A DNA stretch of 64,000 nucleotides from Lachnospiraceae bacterium (GCA_021771755.1 JAETOL010000007.1:1-64000); one strand, 5' to 3'; positions 1 through 10,211 are shown, numbered from the stretch's first letter. The notes: generated by a model from the letters alone, not told the origin. Numbers and translations: made by a program.

Positions 1-21
1 AGGGAGGTTAGGTGTGAGTCT

Positions 22-198
22 ATGTCAAACGTTATCGTAAAAGAAAACGAGACTTTAGATAGCGCTCTTCGCAGATTCAAGAGAAGCTGTGCAAAAGCAG
101 GTATCCAGCAGGAAATCCGCAAAAGAGAGCATTACGAGAAACCAAGCGTTCGTCGTAAGAAAAAATCTGAAGCCGCAAGAAAACGTAAATATAATTAA
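22..198 (+). CDS. rpsU: 30S ribosomal protein S21
   Basis: Read directly: [58 protein letters not shown], a typical bS21 sequence; AGGGAGG upstream. Not in the supplied ORF track (short). Confidence 0.96.
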   Translation: MSNVIVKENETLDSALRRFKRSCAKAGIQQEIRKREHYEKPSVRRKKKSEAARKRKYN

Positions 199-210
199 TT
201 GTGCGCGAAA

Positions 211-240
211 ATCCCTGACATTCAGTTGTCAGGGATTTTT
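211..240 (+). terminator. Rho-independent terminator after rpsU
   Basis: ATCCCTGACA-TTCAGT-TGTCAGGGATTTTT stem-loop plus T-run; lies just upstream of the likely cls start. Confidence 0.85.
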
Positions 241-258
241 AAAATCTGGAGAGCTGGA

Positions 259-1821
259 ATGAGTTTTATCATCATGTTTTTTAAAAAAGCACTGAAGCTT
301 TTGTTTAACAGAATTTTCTATGTGGTTCTTGCCATGCTTCTGCAGCTTATCTGGCTGTTTCTTTTGGTGTGGAAACTGGCAGAATATTCCAAATATATTT
401 CTCTGGCGATTACAGTGATCAGTTTGCTTTCTGTACTTTGGATTCTGAATAAAAAAATCAATCCTTCTTATAAGCTGGGATGGACCATGCTGATCATGGC
501 TTTTCCTGTGTTTGGACTTTTGCTGTATATGCTGTTTGGTCAGTCACGTATTGCAGACTATATGCAGATCCAGTATGAAAAGATTCGAAGAGAAAGTCTT
601 CCTTACCTGCAGCCAGATCCTGAAATTTATGAAAAGATCGAAGAACAGGATCCCTCTGCAGCAGTGCAGTCGGAATATATCTGTCGTCTTTCCGCGTTTC
701 CTGCTCATACAAATACAGAAGCTGAGTATTTTCAGGTTGGAGATGATATGTTTCCTGTTCTTGTTCAGGAACTGGAACAGGCGGAACATTATATTTATAT
801 TGAATATTTTATCATTAACGATGGTGTGATGTGGCGAACGATCCTGGACATCCTGGAAAGGAAAGCTGCAGAGGGAGTTGATGTCAGGCTGATCTATGAC
901 GGTTTTGGGTGTCTGACGACTCTGCCGCATAAATATGACCGGTTCCTGGAAGAAAAGGGGATCAAGTGCAGAGTATTCAATCCTTTCCGCCCGATGCTTA
1001 ATATTATCCAGAATAACCGCGATCATCGAAAGATCTGTGTGATCGATGGAAAAACCGGCTTTACAGGCGGAATAAATCTGGCGGACGAATATATTAACCA
1101 GAGGGAACGTTTCGGCCACTGGAAGGATACGGCTGTTGTATTGAGAGGAGAAGCTGTCTGGAATATGACCCTTATGTTTCTTCACATGTGGAATGTGATC
1201 AATGCGATTCGTGAGCCGATCGATTATGAAAAATATTTTCCTCATGCATATCATCCGGAAGAATTTACAGGGAACGGTTTTATTCAGCCGTTTAGTGATA
1301 CCCCTTTGGATGGAGAAGTTCTGGGGGAAAATATTTATCTGAATATTATTAATCGTGCAAAAAGATACGTGTATATCTGTACGCCGTATCTGATCATTGA
1401 CAATGAGATGATGACAGCTCTTTGTCTGGCTGCAAAGGGAGGCGTGGATGTCCGGATCATGACTCCGGGGGTGCCGGATAAAAAGATGGTATTTCTCCTG
1501 ACGCAGTCCTATTATGAACAGTTGATAGAGGCAGGCGTTAAGATTTATGAATACCAGCCTGGATTCCTGCATGCAAAATCCTTTGTCTGTGATGATGAGA
1601 TTGCAGTGGTGGGTACGATCAATTTGGATTACCGAAGTCTGTACCTGCATTTTGAAGATGGAGTCTGGATTTACAGAAATAATGTGATCAAAGACATCCT
1701 GGAGGATTTTTTGGAGACAATGCAGTACTGTGATCCGATCAGCATTGAATTCTGCAAAAACAGAAATATTTTTGTTCGGGGTTTTCAAAGTATCTTGAGA
1801 GCTTTTGCGCCTTTGTTGTAA
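259..1821 (+). CDS. cls: Cardiolipin synthase (phospholipase D family)
   Basis: Two HxK(x4)D motifs (NRDHRKICVIDG, GFLHAKSFVCDD), N-terminal TM segments. Start moved from ORF start 199 to ATG 259 because 199-258 contains the rpsU terminator. Confidence 0.93.
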   Translation: MSFIIMFFKKALKLLFNRIFYVVLAMLLQLIWLFLLVWKLAEYSKYISLAITVISLLSVLWILNKKINPSYKLGWTMLIMAFPVFGLLLYMLFGQSRIADYMQIQYEKIRRESLPYLQPDPEIYEKIEEQDPSAAVQSEYICRLSAFPAHTNTEAEYFQVGDDMFPVLVQELEQAEHYIYIEYFIINDGVMWRTILDILERKAAEGVDVRLIYDGFGCLTTLPHKYDRFLEEKGIKCRVFNPFRPMLNIIQNNRDHRKICVIDGKTGFTGGINLADEYINQRERFGHWKDTAVVLRGEAVWNMTLMFLHMWNVINAIREPIDYEKYFPHAYHPEEFTGNGFIQPFSDTPLDGEVLGENIYLNIINRAKRYVYICTPYLIIDNEMMTALCLAAKGGVDVRIMTPGVPDKKMVFLLTQSYYEQLIEAGVKIYEYQPGFLHAKSFVCDDEIAVVGTINLDYRSLYLHFEDGVWIYRNNVIKDILEDFLETMQYCDPISIEFCKNRNIFVRGFQSILRAFAPLL

Positions 1822-1892
1822 AACAGAAACTGTCATATTTTCAGGTTTCTTCATTTAGAATAGAATAGAACACCCATATGGGAGGGCTTTCT

Positions 1893-3068
1893 ATGATTCA
1901 TAAATGGAGAAACTTTTTTTGTGGGATCCTTTTGCTGGTGTTTCTTTGTCTACAGGTGAGACCCGTATATGCAGAAGAAACAGAAATCTCAGATGTCTGT
2001 GCACCGGGATATGTATTGATGGAAGCGGAAACCGGTACTGTGATCTGTCAGAAAGAAAAAGACGTAAGGCGGAGTCCTGCCAGTGTGACGAAGGTTATGA
2101 CACTTCTCCTGATATTCGACCATCTGGAAAACGGTAGTTTAAAACTGGAGGATAAGGTCATTACAAGTGCTTATGCGAAATCAATGGGAGGGTCTCAGGT
2201 TTTTCTGGAAGAGGGAGAAGAACAGACAGTAGAGACAATGATCAAATGCATTGTGATAGCTTCCGGAAACGATGCCAGTGTAGCTATGGCGGAGCATATT
2301 TCGGGAAATGAGCAGGATTTTGTAAAAGAAATGAATGAGAGGGCAGAAGGACTCGGGATGAAAAATACTCATTTTGAAGACTGCTGTGGACTTACGGATT
2401 CGGATGGGCACTATACTTCTGCGTATGATATTGCTCTGATGAGCCGTGAGCTGATCAACAAATATCCTCAGGTCCTGAAGTATTCCTCTGTGTGGATGGA
2501 TACGATCTTACATATCACCAGACAGGGCACAAAGGAGTTTGGGCTGTCAAATACCAATCGGCTTCTTCGCAGCTACGAGGGCTGTGTGGGACTTAAGACG
2601 GGCAGTACCAGCAAGGCAAAATTTTGTCTTTCAGCAGTAGCGCAAAGAAATGATATCACAATGATTGCAGTTGTAATGGCGGCGCCGGATTCCAAAACAA
2701 GGGTTAAAGATGCGTCGATCCTTCTGGATCAGGGATTTTCCAAGTGCTTCCTGTATAAAGATGAGACTCCGGAAAAGCTGCCGGATATTCCGGTGAAAAA
2801 AGGAAAACAAAAAACGGTTTCTCTTTGTTATGAAAAACCGTTTCGATACCTTAGCACAGACGGTACTGTTTTGGAAAATATTCAAAAAAAGCGGAATCTT
2901 CCGGACAGTATTCAAGCACCTGTAAAAAAGGGACAAAAGGCCGGAGAACTGATCTACAGTCAGGATCGTAAAGAAATTGGAAGGGTATCAATCCTTTACG
3001 GAGAGGATGTGCAAAAAGCCGGTTATCTAGACTGTCTGAAAGAAATCATGGGCTTGTTTTGTGTTTGA
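1893..3068 (+). CDS. D-alanyl-D-alanine carboxypeptidase (S11 family, PBP5-like)
   Basis: SxxK (SPASVTKVM), SGNDAS (SxN), KTG (LKTGSTSKA); signal peptide. Confidence 0.93.
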   Translation: MIHKWRNFFCGILLLVFLCLQVRPVYAEETEISDVCAPGYVLMEAETGTVICQKEKDVRRSPASVTKVMTLLLIFDHLENGSLKLEDKVITSAYAKSMGGSQVFLEEGEEQTVETMIKCIVIASGNDASVAMAEHISGNEQDFVKEMNERAEGLGMKNTHFEDCCGLTDSDGHYTSAYDIALMSRELINKYPQVLKYSSVWMDTILHITRQGTKEFGLSNTNRLLRSYEGCVGLKTGSTSKAKFCLSAVAQRNDITMIAVVMAAPDSKTRVKDASILLDQGFSKCFLYKDETPEKLPDIPVKKGKQKTVSLCYEKPFRYLSTDGTVLENIQKKRNLPDSIQAPVKKGQKAGELIYSQDRKEIGRVSILYGEDVQKAGYLDCLKEIMGLFCV

Positions 3069-3120
3069 CAATTAAAAAACAGAAACAGATGGTATTTTGT
3101 CTGAAAAAAATACAATTTTT

Positions 3121-3150
3121 TTGACAAGGAGCTGCAGTGAGGGGTATAAT
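3121..3150 (+). promoter_or_regulatory. Sigma-A-type promoter
   Basis: TTGACA (3121-3126), 18-bp spacer, TATAAT (3145-3150), upstream of the molybdopterin-binding protein. Confidence 0.8.
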
Positions 3151-3193
3151 AAACTTTAATTAGAGAAAAATATTTTTGTGAGAGGTAAAAAAG

Positions 3194-4222
3194 ATGAAAG
3201 AAATCAGAACAGAGGATGCGGCAGGTCATGTTCTTTGTCATGATATTACGCAGATTATAAAAGACGAAAAAAAAGGAGTGCTTTTTAAAAAGGGGCATGT
3301 AGTGCGAGAGGAAGATATTCCGGCGCTTTTGTCTGTGGGAAAAGAGCATCTTTTTGTATGGGAAAAACAGGAAGGAATTCTTCATGAAAATGAAGCTGCA
3401 CAGATCCTGTATGAGATCTGTGCCGGTGAGCATATGCACGGCACAGATGTAAAAGAGGGAAAAATCGAACTGATCGCTGACTGTGACGGACTTTTAAAGA
3501 TTAACAGAAAAGCTCTTGTAGCAGTAAATAGTCTGGGAGAAATGATGATTGCATCCCGTCATGGAGATTTTCCGGTACATAAGGGAGATAAGATTGCCGG
3601 TACCAGGATCATTCCGCTGGTCATCGAAAAAGAAAAAATGGACAGGGCAGTTCAGACTGCCGGAGAAAAACCGGTGTTTTCTATTTTGCCTTTCCATAAA
3701 AAAAGAGTGGGAATTGTGACAACGGGAAGTGAAGTAAAAAAAGGATTGATCAAAGATACCTTTACGCCGGTGTTGAGAGATAAACTTTCAGAATACCCTT
3801 GTGAAATACTGGGTCAGTCTCTTCCGGGTGATGAAAGAGGGCAGATTACAGAAGATATCCTGGGCTTTATAGACAAAGGTGCAGATATGGTGGTCTGCAG
3901 CGGAGGAATGAGTGTGGATCCGGATGATCGTACCCCTGGAGCAATCAAGGATACGGGAGCGGATATTGTAACTTACGGTGCTCCTGTGCTTCCGGGAGCA
4001 ATGCTTCTTCTGGCATATATTCGAAAAGAGGGCAAAACAATTCCTGTACTGGGACTTCCCGGATGTGTCATGTATGCACGGAGAACGGTATTTGATCTGA
4101 TCCTGCCAAGAGTTATGGCAGATGATCCGGTTACCCGGGAGGAGATTGCCGCTTATGGAGAAGGTGGTTTGTGTCTTAATTGTGAAAGCTGCACATTCCC
4201 TAATTGTGGATTCGGCAAATAA
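3194..4222 (+). CDS. Molybdopterin-binding (MoeA/MogA-fold) protein with C-terminal Cys motif
   Basis: VGIVTTGSEV..., VVCSGGMSVDPDDRTPGAI, GLPGCVMYARRTVFDLILPR typical of the MoCF_biosynth domain; C-term CLNCESCTFPNCGFGK. Confidence 0.85.
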   Translation: MKEIRTEDAAGHVLCHDITQIIKDEKKGVLFKKGHVVREEDIPALLSVGKEHLFVWEKQEGILHENEAAQILYEICAGEHMHGTDVKEGKIELIADCDGLLKINRKALVAVNSLGEMMIASRHGDFPVHKGDKIAGTRIIPLVIEKEKMDRAVQTAGEKPVFSILPFHKKRVGIVTTGSEVKKGLIKDTFTPVLRDKLSEYPCEILGQSLPGDERGQITEDILGFIDKGADMVVCSGGMSVDPDDRTPGAIKDTGADIVTYGAPVLPGAMLLLAYIRKEGKTIPVLGLPGCVMYARRTVFDLILPRVMADDPVTREEIAAYGEGGLCLNCESCTFPNCGFGK

Positions 4223-4240
4223 AAGTACCAAAGGAGAAGT

Positions 4241-5083
4241 ATGAAGACATTCAGAACAAAAACATATCAAATCAAAATGAAAAAACTGAATGGCGGCCAG
4301 AGCGTGCGTTTTGCTGTTTTGGCAGATCTCCATGGACTTGTGTTTGGAAATGAAAACCAGGATTTATTTCGCGCAATAGAAACTTCAGGAGCAGATGCAG
4401 TACTTGTGGCAGGGGATATGGTGGTAAGTGCAGACACTTCTACGGCAAAAGCGGTTGCCGGGTTTTTCTGTCGTCTTGCCAATGTCCTGCCGGTGTTTTA
4501 TGTTATGGGAAACCATGAAAATAAGATGCTTCTGAATCCGGAGACTTCAGAGGCCTACATAAATTATGAGCGTGTACTGACAAGTGCAGGTGTCTGCTTT
4601 CTTCATAATGAGTGTATTTCCATGGAGATCAAGGGAAATACTTTTACTTTCTACGGGCTGGAGCTTCCTATGGAATATTACCGAAAACCGTCATCGCCCT
4701 ATCCGGACGAGGCGGTGCTGGAAAAACTGGTCGGAAAACCTTCCTCTTATGGGATATCAGTACTTTTGGCTCATAATCCGAAGTATGGAGACGCATACTT
4801 TCAGTGGGGGGCAGATATGATCCTGTCAGGACACTATCATGGCGGTGTGCTGAGACTTAGTGAACACCATGGCCTGGCATGCCCGCAGTATCTTTTCCTG
4901 CCGCCATACTGCTGCGGAGACTTTCATCGGGAAGGCCGGCATATGCTGGTCAGTGCAGGACTAGGAGAGCATACGGTTCCATTGCGGATCCATAATCCAA
5001 GGGAACTGCTTCTGGCAGAGCTGCTTCCGGCGGGAATAAACGGAAATACAGGAGAACATACAGAAGATGGCGATATCAGTTAA
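4241..5083 (+). CDS. Metallophosphoesterase
   Basis: Calcineurin-like motifs: DLHG, GDMV, GNHENK, LAHNP, SGHYHGG. Confidence 0.9.
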   Translation: MKTFRTKTYQIKMKKLNGGQSVRFAVLADLHGLVFGNENQDLFRAIETSGADAVLVAGDMVVSADTSTAKAVAGFFCRLANVLPVFYVMGNHENKMLLNPETSEAYINYERVLTSAGVCFLHNECISMEIKGNTFTFYGLELPMEYYRKPSSPYPDEAVLEKLVGKPSSYGISVLLAHNPKYGDAYFQWGADMILSGHYHGGVLRLSEHHGLACPQYLFLPPYCCGDFHREGRHMLVSAGLGEHTVPLRIHNPRELLLAELLPAGINGNTGEHTEDGDIS

Positions 5084-5852
5084 GATCAATGTATTTGAAG
5101 GTCCGCTGGACCTGCTTCTTCATCTGATAGAAAAAAATAAGATCGATATTTATGATATTCCGATTGTAGAGATCACAGATCAATATATGGAATATATCCA
5201 TGGAATGGAAACGGAAGATCTGGGAACGATGAGCGAATTTCTTGTAATGGCAGCTACGCTTCTGGATATTAAATGTAAGATGCTCCTTCCAAGGGAGGTA
5301 AATGAAGAAGGACAGGAAGAGGATCCAAGGGAGGAACTTGTTCAGAAACTTCTGGAATATAAGATGTATAAATATATGTCTTATGAACTGAAAGATAAGC
5401 TGGATGGAGCAGCGGGAGTCTTTTATAAAAAGGCTACGATTCCCGGAGAAGTACTGAAATACCGGGAACCGGTAGATCCAAAGGAATTGCTTGCTTCACT
5501 TACACTGGAAAAACTGAATCAGATCTATAAATCCATTCTGAAAAAACAGGAAGCGAAGATTGACCCTATCCGAAGTAAATTCGGAACGATTGAAAAGGAG
5601 GAGGTCAGTCTTTCAGATAAAATGCTGGAAATGAAAGAATATGCAGCTGCTCATCACAGGTTTAGTTTTCGGAAGCTCCTGGAAGGACAGACTTCCAGGA
5701 TTCAGGTGATCGTGACATTTTTATCGATTCTGGAGCTGATGAAGATGGGTTATATCCATGTGGAGCAGGAGGCATTGTTTGATGATATTCAGGTAGAGGT
5801 GCAGGAGAATCCTGAAACCTGGAGACATTTAACAGAATTTGCAGATGAGTGA
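5067..5852 (+). CDS. scpA: Segregation and condensation protein A
   Basis: FEGPLDLLLHLIEKNKIDIYDIPI signature; followed by scpB. Confidence 0.96.
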   Translation: MAISVKINVFEGPLDLLLHLIEKNKIDIYDIPIVEITDQYMEYIHGMETEDLGTMSEFLVMAATLLDIKCKMLLPREVNEEGQEEDPREELVQKLLEYKMYKYMSYELKDKLDGAAGVFYKKATIPGEVLKYREPVDPKELLASLTLEKLNQIYKSILKKQEAKIDPIRSKFGTIEKEEVSLSDKMLEMKEYAAAHHRFSFRKLLEGQTSRIQVIVTFLSILELMKMGYIHVEQEALFDDIQVEVQENPETWRHLTEFADE

Positions 5853-5869
5853 TCGGAATAAGGAGAATT

Positions 5870-6439
5870 ATGGGAATAAAAAAAACAGAAGCAGCAATTG
5901 AAGCCATTCTTTTTGCCATGGGAGAATCTGTGGAGCTTTCTCGTATTGCTGAGGCGGTAGGTCAGGACAAAGATACCACCAGGAAGCTGCTCCATCACAT
6001 GATGGAGAGATATGGCGAAGAGGATCGGGGGATACAGATCATTGAACTGGAGCAGTCTTATCAAATGTGTACAAAAAAAGAGTATTATGATAATCTGATC
6101 CAGATTGCCATGCATCCTCAGAAGCCTGTCCTGACGGACGTTATGCTGGAAACGCTTTCTATTATTGCTTATAAACAGCCAGTCACAAAAGCGGAAATAG
6201 AAAAGATCCGTGGTGTGAAGTGTGACCATGCGATCAATAAGCTGGTTGAATATGAACTGGTAAAGGAACTTGGGAGACTGGATGCGCCGGGACGTCCCAT
6301 TCTTTTTGGTACAACAGAAGAATTTCTGCGCTCTTTTGGAGTGCAGGCGATAGACGAGCTGCCTGTGATGGATCCTGTACAGATGGAAGATTTTAAAGCA
6401 GAGGCAGAAGAGGAAATCCAGCTGAGGCTGGATGTATAA
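5870..6439 (+). CDS. scpB: Segregation and condensation protein B
   Basis: EAILFAMGE..., SIIAYKQPVTKAEIEKIRGV, LGRLDAPGRPILFGTT signature; start ATG 5870. Confidence 0.95.
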   Translation: MGIKKTEAAIEAILFAMGESVELSRIAEAVGQDKDTTRKLLHHMMERYGEEDRGIQIIELEQSYQMCTKKEYYDNLIQIAMHPQKPVLTDVMLETLSIIAYKQPVTKAEIEKIRGVKCDHAINKLVEYELVKELGRLDAPGRPILFGTTEEFLRSFGVQAIDELPVMDPVQMEDFKAEAEEEIQLRLDV

Positions 6440-6455
6440 GAAAGGAAGGATATTT

Positions 6456-7250
6456 ATGCCAACTACATATACACATGATCTGTTTGGGAAGAAAGTATAC
6501 AGACAGCTTTCCCCGGAGATTCGAAAGGTGATCCGAAAGAATGGAGATCTTTTTCGGATCGGACTTCATGGACCGGATATTCTGTTTTATGATCTGACAG
6601 ATCTTTCTGTGAGCAGTATTGGCGTAGAAATGCATAGTATACCTGCAGCAGCTTTTTTTCTGCGGGGAATGAGCATTGTCCGGTCACGGGGGGATGAACG
6701 GCTTCTTTCGTATCTTTTGGGGTTTGGCTGTCATTACCTTCTTGACAGTGTATGTCATCCTTATGTGGATGATATGGCGAAAGCCAGAGTTATCTCACAT
6801 ACACTTCTTGAAAAGGAATTTGACAGGACATTGATGATTGAGACGAATAAAAATCCCTATCATTTTTACCCTTCAGACTGTATCGTGCCTAAGATTTCCT
6901 ATGCAAGGGTGATACGGAAAATGTTTCCCGGACTGAATACCCGGGACATCCTGGTTTCTTTGAGGATGATGAAATTTCTTACAAACGCCATGGTGTATGA
7001 TAATAGAGGAAAAAGACGTTTCCTTGTAGCTTTTCTCACCAGGTTTGCAGGAAAGAAAAAATCCCGTGCCGCATTGGAATTTTTTATGGAAAAAAAACCT
7101 GTGCCAGGTTCGGAAAAACCGGTAGAAGAACTGCACCAGTATTTTGATCAGGCAGTGGAAGAAGCTCCGGCTTATGTGGAGGAGCTGTTCAGTCTTTCGA
7201 AAGAAGAACTGCCGCTTTCAAAACGGTGGAATCGTACTTATAACGGATGA
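6456..7250 (+). CDS. Zinc-dependent phospholipase C family protein
   Basis: TTYTHDLFG, GLHGPDILFY, GFGCHYLLDSVCHPYVD His/Asp metal-site pattern. Confidence 0.8.
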   Translation: MPTTYTHDLFGKKVYRQLSPEIRKVIRKNGDLFRIGLHGPDILFYDLTDLSVSSIGVEMHSIPAAAFFLRGMSIVRSRGDERLLSYLLGFGCHYLLDSVCHPYVDDMAKARVISHTLLEKEFDRTLMIETNKNPYHFYPSDCIVPKISYARVIRKMFPGLNTRDILVSLRMMKFLTNAMVYDNRGKRRFLVAFLTRFAGKKKSRAALEFFMEKKPVPGSEKPVEELHQYFDQAVEEAPAYVEELFSLSKEELPLSKRWNRTYNG

Positions 7251-7326
7251 GATCATATGACAGATGGAATGCAGAATAAAGCAGATGTGGATGCATAGAA
7301 TTATCCTATAATAGAAAAAGTGGGGT

Positions 7327-8589
7327 ATGGATATGAGACAAGCTGTTTTAAAGATTTTGCTGACATCTGTCATTTTTTGTTCTGCTGTTTCTGGCGGATG
7401 CAGAGAGGTATGGGCGGAAACGTTTAAAGAAAGAGAAGCACAGGTCACATATAATGAAAAGGTGCCTGAAGCAGAAGGCAGTCCGGGAAGTCTTTATGCC
7501 CTGTCAGCAGTGCTTATGGACGGAGAATCCGGAAGGATCCTTTATGAAAAAGATGGAGAGAACCCGAGACCAAATGCAAGTACCACCAAAGTCCTTACCT
7601 GTATTCTTGCGCTTGAAAATTGCCCGGGCGATGATTATGTGAGCGTTTCTTCGAAAGCAGCTGCGCAACCGGATGTACAGCTGGGTCTTGAAGAAGGTGA
7701 ACAGTATTATCTGGAAGATCTTTTGTATTCTCTGATGCTGATGAGTCACAATGATACGGCTGTCGCTATAGCGGAACATGTTGGTGGTTCTGTGGAGGGA
7801 TTTGCAGAACTGATGAATGAAAAAGCACGGGAGATAGGGTGTGAAAATACGTATTTTATTACGCCGAACGGACTGGATGCAGAAGATAAAAACGGAGTCC
7901 ATCATACAACTGCCCGGGATCTTGCCCTGATCATGCGGTATGCAATAAGAAACAGTATGTTCCTGAAAATTACAGAGACGAGAGAATATACGTTTTCGGA
8001 CTTGAATAAAAAGCGTACATTTTCTTTGCATAATACGAATGCACTGCTGGATATGACGGAGGGTGTGCTGTCTGGAAAAACAGGGTTTACCGGTGATGCG
8101 GGATACTGTTATGTATGTGCCTGCAGGCAGGACGAAAAGCTTTTTATCGTCTCGCTTCTGGGATGCGGATGGCCCAGTCACAAAGAGTATAAGTGGAGCG
8201 ATACAAAAAAACTTCTTGCGTATGGGAATCAGTATTTTTCATACAGAACACTCTGGAAGGAGCCGGAAGGTTATACTGTAGAAGTAAAAAATGGTGCGGA
8301 AAAAGAAACAACGATCGGAGATAAGGCTTTTGTCAGGGGCGTAATTTCTGTGTCGGAAAAGGACAGAACCCGCAAACTTCTCATGAAAAAAAACGAAAAT
8401 CTTGATTACAGCCTGGATGTAAAAGAAGAACTTCAGGCGCCGGTCCGGAAGGGAACACAGATTGGTACCTATACCTGCAGATTAGGAGGGGAGACGATTG
8501 CTTCCTATCCGGTCGTAGCAGATAGAAATGTGGAAAAAATATCATTTTTATGGTGTGTTGACCAGGTCTTTCATGATTTTTTCCACTAA
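7327..8589 (+). CDS. D-alanyl-D-alanine carboxypeptidase (DacB/DacF-like)
   Basis: ASTTKVLT (SxxK), SHNDTA (SxN), SGKTGFTGDAGYC (KTG); downstream of scpAB as in Bacillus. Confidence 0.93.
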   Translation: MDMRQAVLKILLTSVIFCSAVSGGCREVWAETFKEREAQVTYNEKVPEAEGSPGSLYALSAVLMDGESGRILYEKDGENPRPNASTTKVLTCILALENCPGDDYVSVSSKAAAQPDVQLGLEEGEQYYLEDLLYSLMLMSHNDTAVAIAEHVGGSVEGFAELMNEKAREIGCENTYFITPNGLDAEDKNGVHHTTARDLALIMRYAIRNSMFLKITETREYTFSDLNKKRTFSLHNTNALLDMTEGVLSGKTGFTGDAGYCYVCACRQDEKLFIVSLLGCGWPSHKEYKWSDTKKLLAYGNQYFSYRTLWKEPEGYTVEVKNGAEKETTIGDKAFVRGVISVSEKDRTRKLLMKKNENLDYSLDVKEELQAPVRKGTQIGTYTCRLGGETIASYPVVADRNVEKISFLWCVDQVFHDFFH

Positions 8590-8671
8590 AAAAGGGGAAA
8601 AAACCTTTCAAAAATTGTATGGCCCACCAAAAAGAATGAGGTTAAATTTTTAACAAAAACACGTTACCCTA

Positions 8672-8700
8672 TTGAAATATTTTTGAAAAAAGGGTACAAT
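8672..8700 (+). promoter_or_regulatory. Sigma-A-type promoter of the decarboxylase cluster
   Basis: TTGAAA (8672-8677), 17-bp spacer, TACAAT (8695-8700). Confidence 0.65.
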
Positions 8701-8761
8701 TATAATCGGCTGAAATTTTGGTTATACTTAAAATTCTTATAAAAATGGAGGGCAAACAAGA

Positions 8762-10198
8762 ATGAGTAATGCAACACCAAGTTTAGCAGGCACAAGAATC
8801 ACTTCTTTGCTTGACGCAAACAGTTTTGTTGAAATCGGAAAAAGTATTACAGCAAGAAATACTGATTTTAACATGACTGAAACAAAGGCACCTTCAGACG
8901 GTGTGATCACCGGCTCTGGTGTTATTGACGGAAATCTTGTATATGTGTACAGCCAGGATGCTTCTGTTCTCAACGGAACAGTAGGCGAAATGCATGCAAA
9001 GAAAATTTCCGCACTCTATGACCTTGCAATGAAAACAGGAGCTCCTGTCATCGGTCTTGTAGACTGTGCCGGTCTGAGACTTCAGGAGGCAACAGATGCA
9101 CTGGAAGCTTTTGGTTCCATTTATTTAAAACAGACACTGGCATCAGGCATGATCCCGCAGATCACAGCTGTTTTTGGTACCTGCGGCGGTGGAATGGCAG
9201 TTGTTCCGGCACTGACAGATTTTACATTCATGGAAGCCAAAAAAGGCAAAATGTTTGTAAATACCCCGAATGCTCTTGAAGGAAACCATGTTGAAAAATG
9301 CGATACCGCGTCTGCAGATTTCCAGAGCCAGGAGACAGGACTTATTGACGGAGTTGGCACAGAAGAGGAGATCCTTGGAGAGATCCGTCAGCTTGTCAGC
9401 CTTCTTCCTTCCAATTTTGAAGATAATGATTCTTTTGTAGAATGTACAGATGATCTGAACCGTACCTGTGATGATCTGGCAGCCTGCGCAGGAGATACTT
9501 CCATCGCACTTTCCAGAATCGCAGATGACGGCATTTTCTTTGAAACAAAGAAAGCATACGGAAAAGACGTAGTGACAGGATTCCTTCGCCTGAATGGAGC
9601 AACGGTTGGCGCTGTGGCAAACAGAACAGAAGTTTATAATGAAGAAGGCGAAAAGACAGAGGAATTTGACGGCACTATTTCTGCAAGAGGCGCAAGAAAA
9701 GCAGCAGATTTTGTAAAATTCTGTGATGCTTTTGATATTCCTGTACTTACACTTACAAATGTTACCGGTTTTAAAGCTACCCTCTGCAATGAAAAAATGA
9801 TGGCAAAATCTGTTGGAGATATGGTTCATGCATTTGCAGATGCAACCGTTCCGAAAGTAAATGTGATCATTGGCAAGGCATACGGTACCGCATATGTTGC
9901 CATGAACAGCAAGTCTGTTGGTGCAGACCTTGTTTATGCATGGGAAAATGCCGAAATCGGTATGATGGACGCTTCTCTTGCTGCAAAGATCATGTATCCG
10001 GGAGAAAATGCGTCTGTGCTGAACGAAAAAGCAGAAGAATATAGAAATCTTCAGTCAGGTGTGGCATCTGCAGCTGCAAGAGGCTATGTAGATACTGTGA
10101 TCGCACCGGCTGATACAAGAAAATATGTGATCGGAGCTTTTGAAATGCTGTTCACAAAGAGAGAAGACCGCCCGGCTAAAAAGCACAGCGCAGTCTAA
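8762..10198 (+). CDS. Biotin-dependent carboxyltransferase, 12S/MmdA/AccA-D-like (CoA-ester type)
   Basis: Crotonase-fold carboxyltransferase motifs: APSDGVITGSGVIDG, LVDCAGLRLQEA, GTCGGGMAVVPAL, LTNVTGFK. Adjacent to oadG/BCCP/oadB. Confidence 0.85.
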   Translation: MSNATPSLAGTRITSLLDANSFVEIGKSITARNTDFNMTETKAPSDGVITGSGVIDGNLVYVYSQDASVLNGTVGEMHAKKISALYDLAMKTGAPVIGLVDCAGLRLQEATDALEAFGSIYLKQTLASGMIPQITAVFGTCGGGMAVVPALTDFTFMEAKKGKMFVNTPNALEGNHVEKCDTASADFQSQETGLIDGVGTEEEILGEIRQLVSLLPSNFEDNDSFVECTDDLNRTCDDLAACAGDTSIALSRIADDGIFFETKKAYGKDVVTGFLRLNGATVGAVANRTEVYNEEGEKTEEFDGTISARGARKAADFVKFCDAFDIPVLTLTNVTGFKATLCNEKMMAKSVGDMVHAFADATVPKVNVIIGKAYGTAYVAMNSKSVGADLVYAWENAEIGMMDASLAAKIMYPGENASVLNEKAEEYRNLQSGVASAAARGYVDTVIAPADTRKYVIGAFEMLFTKREDRPAKKHSAV

Positions 10199-10211
10199 GA
10201 GAGGTGAGCAT

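Noticed and set aside
544-1854. 436-aa minus-strand ORF opposite cls
   Set aside because: Antisense shadow of a well-supported gene; no recognisable domain, no credible RBS context, His/Cys/Ile-rich composition typical of reverse-strand reading.
1893-8589. Two D-Ala-D-Ala carboxypeptidases in 7 kb as a possible recent duplication
   Set aside because: Sequences are clearly divergent outside the catalytic motifs; multiple S11 paralogues are normal in spore-forming Firmicutes and dac next to scpAB is conserved.
8590-8761. Riboswitch upstream of the decarboxylase cluster
   Set aside because: Only about 60 nt lie between the predicted -10 and the start codon, and no known aptamer motif was seen; a promoter explains the region.
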